NCBI GenBank assembly: GCA_036268055.1 | Contig: DATAUW010000027.1 | Location: 62,001 to 126,000, forward strand | Direction: 5' to 3' | Origin: Verrucomicrobiia bacterium | GTDB taxonomy: Bacteria > Verrucomicrobiota > Verrucomicrobiia > Limisphaerales > Pedosphaeraceae | Length of the DNA stretch: 64,000 nt | Part shown: piece after piece, positions 42,892 through 50,092 of the stretch | Numbering within the stretch: position 1 is the first letter of the stretch | Layout: each line of letters starts with the position of its first letter | Program-made: the position numbers and the translations under genes | The notes under the pieces: model-generated | The model's input: only the letters and a program-made list of their open reading frames with translations | What the model was told of the DNA's origin: nothing | The model's database searches: none

Positions 42892-43138
42892 CGCTTTCGT
42901 TCGTCAAATCGGCTTTCGCGCTGTTGTGAAATTGCGCCATCGCCTTCTCGCTATTTTCTTTGGCAAAATCTTCCGACGCGTAATGCGCCTTGCACCGTTC
43001 GCAATCGAATCCCTTGTGATGCTCAAGCGTCTCTGCCTGATCCAGCGTCAGCGGCAGCCCGCAATCCGGGCACGATTCATGGAACTTTTTGGGATTCACG
43101 ATTGGAATTGAAGGTGCCGGGGCCGGCCACCAAGCCAC
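42875..43138 (-). CDS. Zinc-ribbon protein, 87 aa
   Basis: Two CxxC pairs (SCPDCGLPLT and DCERCKAHY) are spaced about 24 residues apart, as in a small zinc ribbon. The rest is hydrophilic and helical. It precedes a chain of small early genes. It might regulate transcription or bind nucleic acid. Confidence 0.6.
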   Translation of the reverse strand: MAWWPAPAPSIPIVNPKKFHESCPDCGLPLTLDQAETLEHHKGFDCERCKAHYASEDFAKENSEKAMAQFHNSAKADLTNESDDHEQ

Positions 43139-43181
43139 ATGACGCCAGTCATGCTGACGCTCCCGGCACCTTCAAATGGTT

Positions 43182-43769
43182 TTAGCTCGTCGCCTCCGTC
43201 GTTGCTGGCGCGGGAGTTGGCGCCGTCTCTGGGGACGCCACCTCGTCAGGTTTGGGCTTTGCCAATTCCAAATCGGATTCTGAAAACACCAGTTTGTGCA
43301 ACTGGTGATCCGAATCGAAATATGCGCACTGAACGCGCCCGTCATCCCAGAAGCCATCCACAACCATTCGCCGGTCAGCATTTGAATAACCGGACACGAC
43401 GTCGCCGATTTTGAATTTTCTGACTGGCCCGCTTGCACTCGACGCTGATGCGGCGGATGCGACTGGACCAGCACATGCGTTTTCCCGTTCGGTTGGCGGC
43501 GGCGTTCCTGCAAGAAGAACTGCGTTAATCATCAACCCACCGATAGCTCCCTGTGCGTATCCGAGGTCAATTCCCAAATGACCACACCCTTTGGCATAGA
43601 CACCGGTAGTGCTTCCATCGGCCCAAGGAGTATCCGGAATCAGTGTGTTGGCATCGCAGACCTGGGCAACCAAGTCTTTAACAGCCACAGGAACTTCAAC
43701 CATTCTTTGAACCGCAGCTTTTACTTCCGTCGGTTTTCCGGTCCATTCAAAACACCAGCTTGTATTCAT
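43182..43769 (-). CDS. Hypothetical protein with DUF2158-like domain, 195 aa
   Basis: The N-terminal part has VQRMVEVPVAVKDLVAQVC and a Gly-rich central segment (GHLGIDLGYAQGAIGGLMI). A beta module follows (FKIGDVVSGYSNADRRMVV, RVQCAYFDSDHQLHKLVFS) that resembles the small YodC/DUF2158 fold. The end is an Ala/Pro/Thr-rich tail. Base composition is lower in GC than the adjacent primase. Function unknown. Confidence 0.55.
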   Translation of the reverse strand: MNTSWCFEWTGKPTEVKAAVQRMVEVPVAVKDLVAQVCDANTLIPDTPWADGSTTGVYAKGCGHLGIDLGYAQGAIGGLMINAVLLAGTPPPTERENACAGPVASAASASSASGPVRKFKIGDVVSGYSNADRRMVVDGFWDDGRVQCAYFDSDHQLHKLVFSESDLELAKPKPDEVASPETAPTPAPATTEATS

Positions 43770-43816
43770 CCAATTTTCCTTTTTGTTTTTCTGCCAGGGT
43801 TCATCCCCGCGAAATT

Positions 43817-44032
43817 TTATTTAAATGCGAATTGAAAATTTCCACTCCGGCCCGGAGTGCGGCTCAAACCCGACAGCCGCGCTTCCAGTTGCGGAACGCT
43901 CAGCGTCTCGAGATAACGCCGGTGCGCTTCCACATTTGGCATCACGCCGCTTGCGGAAATAATTTCTCGGATCAGCCGCGTCCCATCTGCGGATGTTGTT
44001 TCTCTCGTCCTCTCCCCACCCCAAAATGTCAT
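43817..44032 (-). CDS. Small coupled protein, 71 aa
   Basis: The ATG at 44032 lies four bases after the primase stop. A longer start within the primase gene at 44206 is rejected because it would overlap that gene by 170 bases. The product has a helical middle (EAHRRYLETLSVPQLEARL) and a basic end (SRTPGRSGNFQFAFK). No family is recognised. Confidence 0.5.
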   Translation of the reverse strand: MTFWGGERTRETTSADGTRLIREIISASGVMPNVEAHRRYLETLSVPQLEARLSGLSRTPGRSGNFQFAFK

Positions 44033-44036
44033 AGCG

Positions 44037-45863
44037 TCATGCCGCCTTCTTCCAGGATTTTTCGTTGAGTTGCGCCGCCCGACCGTCCCAATCCGCCTTG
44101 CCCTGCGCATTCCGCCACGCGTTCGGGAGGATGCAAACCTCCGCCCGGATATGAAGTTTCCGCGCCAGGTCCGTCGCCAGATAGCGCGCCCAGATGATCG
44201 AATCAAAACGGTTGTCCCGTTCCTTTTTGTACGAAGCCAATTTCGGATCGCCTTTCTCCTCGTTGTCGAATCCCACGATCACATGCCGGCAATGCACCTG
44301 CATCAACCAGTCGTCGAGCACCTGCCGGCATTCGTAATTTTTCGCGAAGGAAATTCCCGGCAGCGCGCACACGCCCATCGGTTCCTTGCGCCCCATCGCC
44401 ATAATCCGCCACAAAATCGCCGCCTTGAATTCCCCCTCCGTGATCACCACCTTCGGAAAAAATTCCGGTTGTGTTTCCGAGCCCACCGGCCGCGGAAAGT
44501 AAACCTGCGATGTCCCCACCAGCGTCCCGCTTCGACCCATGCCCTTGTGCGGCCGCAGCGAAAGCAATTCCCCGCGCTCATTGAAGTACGGAATCAGAAT
44601 CGGCTCGCACCAGCCCCACAAGTTGCCCTCATCATCCTTCCACTCGCCCCGCCCCGGCGATTCATCCGGTTTCAATTTCCGAATCCGCCCCGCGCCATAA
44701 AACTGGCCGTTGGGCCGCCGGTCCTTTTTCGCGCGGCGATCCTCCGGCAGCCAAATCCCCGCCGCCAGGCAATCCTGAAAACCAAACTCCTGCTCGATGG
44801 CGATCAACAAATCCCGGTTCGACTTCGGATTCGACCGGAACCGCAGCCCGCGCGATGCCGCCGTATCCAATGCCCGTTTCTTGAAAAGCATTTCCTCGTC
44901 GCGAAACAAAAACGGCGCCCGCTCAAACAGTGCCTTGAGCGAACGCCGTCCGTCATGAGTGGGCACGATGATGGCCGGACCAGTTCCCGGCCCAGCCGTG
45001 GCCGCGGGGCCGGGGATTGTTGAAGACGCGGCGGCCGGATTGGCGCCACTGGCGACCACCGCGCTTGGGTTAGTTACGGGAGAAGAAACAGGAGCAGGCA
45101 AATTCAAGATCCGCCGCGGCTCCCCCGCCACCGCCGGCCCGATATACCCGCGCGCCTGGAGATCGTCTAATAGACGATTAGCCCGGCTTTGCCCGATCTG
45201 GAATTTCTGTTTAAGGCGAACCGCACTCGCGCGCTTTTCCTCGCGAATCAGTTCAACCGTTTGGGCGATCAGCTTTTCCCACTCGCGTTTTTCCTCCTGT
45301 TCAAATTCCTCACGAGAAACAATGACACCGGCCATCAGCGGTTGCTGCTCAAGTTCCGCCGACTCGGCAGGTTCATCCGGCAATTTTTCATCGGCGGGGG
45401 GATGCGGCGTATCCAACTCTGCCGAGGGGCAGGAACCATCTGCAGCAACCATAGGCGCACCCTCCCCGCCAAATTCTTGAACGTCATTTGCGAGCGCAGG
45501 AACAGCCGGAGCAGAATTATCCGCAACGTCTTCATGGACCGCATCCGCCTTGCTCTCCGCTGGCAGCGCGGGGGGACTCTTCAAAGTCGTGCGCTCCTTC
45601 CAAACACCGGCCTGCTTCAAATACTCAACAAACGCATCCTTGATATTCAGGTTCGCGACATACCCGATATACTTGACCGCCGGCATCGCCTGAGCGCCCG
45701 TCGGACAAGATGTGCTCTGACACTTAAACATCTTGATCCCGGACCCATCCGCGACAAACACCCCCGCCTTGCTCTTTTTGTGGCAAAACGGGCAGGTAAA
45801 ACACTTCCAATTCCCGTTTTGGGGAGCATGGCCATATTGCTCCATGACCCGTTCGAGCCCCAT
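44037..45863 (-). CDS. DNA primase with zinc finger, FtsK-gamma-like winged helix and Toprim domain, 608 aa
   Basis: The N-terminus has a CHC2-like zinc finger (CPFCHKK at 24-30, then FKCQSTSCP at 47-54). Residues about 195-250 match the FtsK gamma winged helix (ELIREEKRASAVRLKQKFQ, SRANRLLDDLQARGYIGPA), which in FtsK reads a DNA sequence. The second half ends in a Toprim fold with VVITEGEFKAAILW (about 472-485) and HVIVGFDNEEKGD (about 527-539). A ribosome site AAGGAGG lies 11 bases before the ATG. The gene opens the early region next to the tRNA. The FtsK-like module is unusual in a primase. Confidence 0.75.
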   Translation of the reverse strand: MGLERVMEQYGHAPQNGNWKCFTCPFCHKKSKAGVFVADGSGIKMFKCQSTSCPTGAQAMPAVKYIGYVANLNIKDAFVEYLKQAGVWKERTTLKSPPALPAESKADAVHEDVADNSAPAVPALANDVQEFGGEGAPMVAADGSCPSAELDTPHPPADEKLPDEPAESAELEQQPLMAGVIVSREEFEQEEKREWEKLIAQTVELIREEKRASAVRLKQKFQIGQSRANRLLDDLQARGYIGPAVAGEPRRILNLPAPVSSPVTNPSAVVASGANPAAASSTIPGPAATAGPGTGPAIIVPTHDGRRSLKALFERAPFLFRDEEMLFKKRALDTAASRGLRFRSNPKSNRDLLIAIEQEFGFQDCLAAGIWLPEDRRAKKDRRPNGQFYGAGRIRKLKPDESPGRGEWKDDEGNLWGWCEPILIPYFNERGELLSLRPHKGMGRSGTLVGTSQVYFPRPVGSETQPEFFPKVVITEGEFKAAILWRIMAMGRKEPMGVCALPGISFAKNYECRQVLDDWLMQVHCRHVIVGFDNEEKGDPKLASYKKERDNRFDSIIWARYLATDLARKLHIRAEVCILPNAWRNAQGKADWDGRAAQLNEKSWKKAA

Positions 45864-45905
45864 GCGCGAGTCCGCCTCCTTCAGCGCCGCGTCATTATCA
45901 AAAGG

Positions 45906-45941
45906 CGCGTTATCCGGGTTAATAACCCCTCCCTGATAACG
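45906..45941. promoter_or_regulatory. Nested inverted repeats upstream of the primase
   Basis: GCGTTATC (45908-45915) and GATAACGC (45935-45942) face each other and enclose GGGTTAATAACCC (approximate coordinates). The array is just upstream of the primase start. It could be an operator, an origin element or part of an attachment region. Confidence 0.4.
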
Positions 45942-46014
45942 CGTTACAAGGCCATGAGAACCGTCGGAAAGGTGTTAGAAGAACCACTATCACCCCGCGA
46001 AAACCAGCAAGGAA

Positions 46015-46031
46015 GGTACACTCAGGGTACA
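46015..46031. promoter_or_regulatory. Paired GGTACA direct repeats
   Basis: Two GGTACA units are 11 bp apart, about one helical turn, between the primase and the tRNA gene. They may be arm-type or regulator binding sites. Nothing else supports this. Confidence 0.25.
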
Positions 46032-46058
46032 GTGAAGATGTAACCCATTGATTAGCAA

Positions 46059-46148
46059 TGGCGGAGAGAGAGGGATTCGAACCCTCGGAAGGATTACTCC
46101 TTCACAGGTTTAGCAAACCTGCGCTTTAGGCCACTCAGCCATCTCTCC
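46059..46148 (-). tRNA. tRNA-Ser (anticodon GCU)
   Basis: On the minus strand GGAGAGA pairs with TCTCTCC across a class II tRNA. The anticodon loop TTTGCTAAA gives GCU. The long variable arm is GAAGGAGTAATCCTTC, and the T-loop is GGTTCGAATCC. A discriminator G and an encoded CCA end the gene. The 3' end points to the prophage, as in tRNA-integrated elements. A hairpin of CCATTG and CAATGG follows at once, using the CCA end itself. Confidence 0.95.
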
Positions 46149-46370
46149 AGACCAATGTTTAGCCCTGTTTTAAAGGACAAAACCCACCTTTGCCAGCCAC
46201 GCAGAAAGTGGAGGCTTGATGTTTGCCGGACGTTTGCCAATCCAAACGGGCAAACTATATGGCGCGTATCAAGCGCGAACAAGGACGGTAACTGAGTCCG
46301 CCAAAACTTCAAGGCTGAAAAAGAAGCCTTCGCCAAAAAAGCGGAATTCGCATTTGTGACCGGAAGCAAT

Positions 46371-47618
46371 TCAAATCCGGAGAAATATTTTTCGGCGATA
46401 CATCCAAAACAAAATCAGCCACATAACCAGCAGCACAAAAATACCTCGCACCAGAGGTTCAAAAGCTTCACCCATTAGCTTGAAGATGTTTCCGCCAAGG
46501 TGCGTAGTGAAACTGCCCACGATAAAGTCTTCGAGCAGATGAGCCATGCAATAAGCCGCGATGGAGTTCATGCCGACCACGACGAGTGGAAAGGCCCAAC
46601 GCTTCCAACCTTTCAGATCCACCAACGCGTAAAATCCAGCCATCAAAACCAGACACCAGCCTCCGCTAAAAAGTGTCCAGCTTGGCGTCCAGATGCGTTT
46701 CACCACTGGACAAATTCCCAACCAGCCAAAAACAAGACCGGCCACCAATCCAACCACGCCGGCTATTGCCAGCCATTTTACTTTGTCCCAGGGCAAACGC
46801 GCACTGCGGATAATATTGCCGGCCGTCAGCCCAAGAATCATCGTCGCCAGCGTCGGTATAAAACTCAGTGTGCAGTAGCCGCCTTCGTTATTGGCGAACA
46901 TGTGCTTGCGCGGAAACAGATTCAGGAACCATCGGTCAAATGCCCAAGCCAGGTTTGCGTTCTTGTTCCAATGCGCGGCAAAGCCCGCGAGGTTGGATTG
47001 CCAATCTTGCGAGACACCAGCCATCTTCCAGTCGAAATCTGCTCCCGGAAGCGGGTAAAGCGCAAAGGCCAGCCAGTAACCGAACAACAGAATCGCAAAC
47101 GCCAGCCATTGCACGCGGGCGGATCGTTCCGCCAGCAAATAGAGAAATCCGTAGCCAAGACCGATCTGTGTCAAAGTATCCTCGAAGGTCCAATAGGTTT
47201 GTGTCCGCCCCATTGACCGCAGAAATACTCCGAGCAGAATGAGGATGAGCGCGCGCCAAAATGCGTGCATCGTCCGGGCGAATTGCGGCTGACCATTGGC
47301 AACCCGTCGGGCGATAGAAAACGGCAAGGCGACTCCCACCAGAAATGAAAACGACGGCTGGATCAGATCATGCAGCGAACAGCCCACCCATTCGACATGC
47401 GATTGATGATGGCAAAGAAATTTCCAAAAGGCACTGCCCGCATTATTCGTGGAGACCTGGCAAAAATCCAAAACCTCACCCATCATCAACAGCATGACGA
47501 ACCCTCGATACGCATCTATCGAACCCAGACGCGGCGCGGAACTGCGAGCCGGGCTCGATGCCGGATGATTGCTCGGCAATTCAGCAATACTCGCAGCGGA
47601 TGGATTGATTTGTGACAT
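46371..47618 (-). CDS. HGSNAT-like transmembrane acyltransferase (DUF5009), 415 aa
   Basis: The protein has about ten membrane segments. It carries the family landmark HVEWVGCSLHDLIQPSFSF, matching the HGSNAT active-site histidine region (HxxW then DLIxP). Relatives transfer acetyl groups from cytoplasmic acetyl-CoA to amino sugars on the far side of the membrane, as human HGSNAT does for heparan glucosamine. The N-terminal 30 residues are polar. The gene is 12 bases downstream of the DUF4832-type gene and closes the carbohydrate operon before the tRNA. Its substrate here is unknown. Confidence 0.8.
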   Translation of the reverse strand: MSQINPSAASIAELPSNHPASSPARSSAPRLGSIDAYRGFVMLLMMGEVLDFCQVSTNNAGSAFWKFLCHHQSHVEWVGCSLHDLIQPSFSFLVGVALPFSIARRVANGQPQFARTMHAFWRALILILLGVFLRSMGRTQTYWTFEDTLTQIGLGYGFLYLLAERSARVQWLAFAILLFGYWLAFALYPLPGADFDWKMAGVSQDWQSNLAGFAAHWNKNANLAWAFDRWFLNLFPRKHMFANNEGGYCTLSFIPTLATMILGLTAGNIIRSARLPWDKVKWLAIAGVVGLVAGLVFGWLGICPVVKRIWTPSWTLFSGGWCLVLMAGFYALVDLKGWKRWAFPLVVVGMNSIAAYCMAHLLEDFIVGSFTTHLGGNIFKLMGEAFEPLVRGIFVLLVMWLILFWMYRRKIFLRI

Positions 47619-47630
47619 GCGAAATTCCAG

Positions 47631-49208
47631 TTATTCGCGGTGACCCGCAATGGACGAAAATCCAAGCACGGGAATCTCACCGCCGCTGGACAAAGCCTTC
47701 GCTGGAGCGCCACTGATTCTCAATGTCTGATGCAACCGATGATAACCACTTTCTTTTTCCCATACGTCACCGAGGATTGCGCCTGCGCTCGAAACCGCAT
47801 TTGAGTTCGCCAAGCGAATAGCGTAGGCAGGATTGGCATAAAGTGACGGCGCCGGATCGGGCAAATTCAGGAGCAACTCATAGTCGCCCTTGGGCATCGC
47901 CGCCGGCAATGAAAGGCGGGCGCGCAAAATATAATTTGTTCCCGGCAGCCAGTGGCGCGCGTCCACGTCACGTGACAATTCGGCGTAATACTTTTTTCCA
48001 TCGCCGCCGCGCAAAATCAATTCGATACCGCGTGGATTGAACGGCGCGGCGAAACCGGTATTTCGCAATTCCAGCGTTAGGGGAATCACCTGCCCCGGCT
48101 GCGCTTCCGCGCGAAATATTCCCGTGACCAATTCCAGCCGGTAACCAAGCCGCCGCTTGATTTCTTCCATACAGCCGTGTTCCACCCATTTGTCGTCTAC
48201 GACGGCATTGTAATCCTCGTTCAAAAATGAATAGTGTGAAATTGCCATGTCGGAATCCGCGATGCCGCCCGCAGAAGCGCAATCGGACGCAGGTGAATTC
48301 AGCGCGCACGTCTCACCGCCCATCGGCACGTAGCGCGTATCCTGCGCGAGGTAATTTCTCAGATTGGCGGTGTCCTGCGGTGAATTCTTCGTTCCATAAT
48401 CCAGACTGACAAAAGTGCCTTTGTCCGTGGAATCCGCGAGATAGCAATCGTTGTGAAATCCAATCCGCGACGCGTCGCTGCCGGTGAAGGCGTCCCGCGC
48501 ATCGAGCGTCGGCGAACTGGTTGCCGCCGCCGGGCCATAGAAAAATTTTTGTTTTATCTGCGGCGTGCGAACTTGAATCATCCGCTCCGCGGGAAGAGCC
48601 TTGAGCAGCGCTTTGAGAACGTCCGCGCGGTCAATCCAGTTTTGCGCCCGCGCCAGGCCGTTCGAGTAAAAATTATCACTGTAGTAGCCCTCACCCCACG
48701 CGCCGATGAAGCCTTCCTGCAAGACGGCGATCACGTCGCTATTCTTCTTCAACAACGGCGCCAGTTGCGCGATGTGGCCGAGGATGCGTTCTTTGGCCGG
48801 TTCATGAAACGGGCGCACGTGATCCCGGTTATAGGCAAAACGAACGATGGCTTTGTCTCCCTGCGCGCGAACGGAATCCAAATCCGTCTGAATGGATTCA
48901 AGATAATTGGAACTGATCGGCGCGTTGACAAAAGTATCGAGATAAAACATCCGCAGGAAGAGGGAGATTTTTGCGTTATAAGTGTTGCCGGGAGAGTTTT
49001 TGCCGTTGATGCGCGCGCCCGCCAAATTGAGCGGCACATGGGAAGGCTTACTCGCGTGGCTGTATTCTTCAAGGTAAAAACCGCGTTCAGGATTCGCAAA
49101 ATCCTCAGTGGATACAGTGTAATAATTAGTCACCAACACTTGAGCGCGGGCGGAATTTTGTTCGCTACAAACGACCCACGCAAATAAAAGTAATAAGGGA
49201 ATTTTCAT
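47631..49208 (-). CDS. Exported DUF4874/DUF4832 protein (glycosidase-like fold), 525 aa
   Basis: A Sec signal (MKIPLLLLFAWVVCSEQ) is followed by FANPERGFYLEEYSHASKP, the DUF4874 hallmark. A TIM-barrel-like part follows with RFAYNRDHVRPFHEPAKER and VLQEGFIGAWGEGYYSDNF. A DUF4832 C-terminal half comes next (HYSFLNEDYNAVVDDKWVE, RLGYRLELVTG) and a beta domain at the end. These proteins are exported, often with polysaccharide loci, and resemble glycoside hydrolases. A TTG one codon earlier is less likely than the ATG used. Confidence 0.8.
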   Translation of the reverse strand: MKIPLLLLFAWVVCSEQNSARAQVLVTNYYTVSTEDFANPERGFYLEEYSHASKPSHVPLNLAGARINGKNSPGNTYNAKISLFLRMFYLDTFVNAPISSNYLESIQTDLDSVRAQGDKAIVRFAYNRDHVRPFHEPAKERILGHIAQLAPLLKKNSDVIAVLQEGFIGAWGEGYYSDNFYSNGLARAQNWIDRADVLKALLKALPAERMIQVRTPQIKQKFFYGPAAATSSPTLDARDAFTGSDASRIGFHNDCYLADSTDKGTFVSLDYGTKNSPQDTANLRNYLAQDTRYVPMGGETCALNSPASDCASAGGIADSDMAISHYSFLNEDYNAVVDDKWVEHGCMEEIKRRLGYRLELVTGIFRAEAQPGQVIPLTLELRNTGFAAPFNPRGIELILRGGDGKKYYAELSRDVDARHWLPGTNYILRARLSLPAAMPKGDYELLLNLPDPAPSLYANPAYAIRLANSNAVSSAGAILGDVWEKESGYHRLHQTLRISGAPAKALSSGGEIPVLGFSSIAGHRE

Positions 49209-49347
49209 CAATATTCCTTCACCAGTTTGTTCACTTGCTTTTCCGTTCGACGGTTTCGACGAGTTTGAATTGATATGTCCGTTGCCAAAAAGTTCCGCTC
49301 CGCGGAATCGCCATGCCCGCTACTAAAAAAATGTTGGGTCTTCTTGG

Positions 49348-50064
49348 TCATCGGTTTTGAATCGCTGGCGAATTCTTAAAAATCATCGCGCCCCATTCGT
49401 GCTGGCGATGGAAATCCAGTTTCGCATGCGGCGATGTCGAGGAAATAACCGGCTCGCTAGCGCCGCGCGTGTAATCGTAACGGCCAAATGAAAACATCCA
49501 CGTTGCGTTTTCGACCAGAGCCTTGGTTCCGCCGACCGCCGCCGTAGGAATTTCGGCATAAATTTGCCAGCGGTTCAGTTCGGGTTCGATCCACGTCATG
49601 GAATAAAACGCTTCTCCGGGAACAAAAAATTCCTCCAGCTTGCCGGTGCGGCGCGCCCACTCGGCGGCCTCATCATCCGGGTAACACAACTGCAGTCGGT
49701 GATTATTCGGCGTCACGTGAAACTCGGCATAACTCCGGCTTTCCGAGGCGCGCAGGAACATCTCAAAGACATCTCCCAATTCCCACGTCCGCGGGTTTAA
49801 TTTCGTCGCCGCGTTGAAAATATCCGTGTCCATCAGCTCCGCAAAAACCACTAATGAATTTTCGAGCCAGCCGATGCGGACAACTCCGGGCAAAAATCCC
49901 GGCTCTTCCTGTTCCCGCCAAGCCTGGCGAAATCGGCACGCGGTTGCGGACGTAAAGGCCGCTCGCACGCTCCGCAAATTCGCGCGATCAAACAATGGCA
50001 ACCGCTCGCACGAAATCGCCGGCGCAAGCATGTCCTTGGTCGCGATTGATTTTTGATTATCCAT
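49348..50064 (-). CDS. CBM9-like carbohydrate-binding family protein, 238 aa
   Basis: The chain is a beta sandwich with VVRIGWLENSLVVFAELMD, TWELGDVFEMFLRASESRS, YAEFHVTPNNHRLQLCYPD and MFSFGRYDYTRGA. This layout is that of CBM9/DOMON-like sugar-binding domains, in which a conserved Glu and aromatic residues hold the ligand. No signal peptide is seen. It lies 29 bases after the GH114-like gene. Confidence 0.75.
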   Translation of the reverse strand: MDNQKSIATKDMLAPAISCERLPLFDRANLRSVRAAFTSATACRFRQAWREQEEPGFLPGVVRIGWLENSLVVFAELMDTDIFNAATKLNPRTWELGDVFEMFLRASESRSYAEFHVTPNNHRLQLCYPDDEAAEWARRTGKLEEFFVPGEAFYSMTWIEPELNRWQIYAEIPTAAVGGTKALVENATWMFSFGRYDYTRGASEPVISSTSPHAKLDFHRQHEWGAMIFKNSPAIQNR

Positions 50065-50092
50065 TTTTAAAATTTTTGCGGTTGCGCCGGAT

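Noticed and set aside
46094-46369. Minus-strand ORF, 91 aa, over the tRNA gene
   Set aside because: It reads through the tRNA and has no ribosome site or family.
46149-46370. Integrase remnant near the tRNA
   Set aside because: I looked for tyrosine recombinase motifs in the gap and in all frames and saw none. Only TTTGCC-type short repeats are present.
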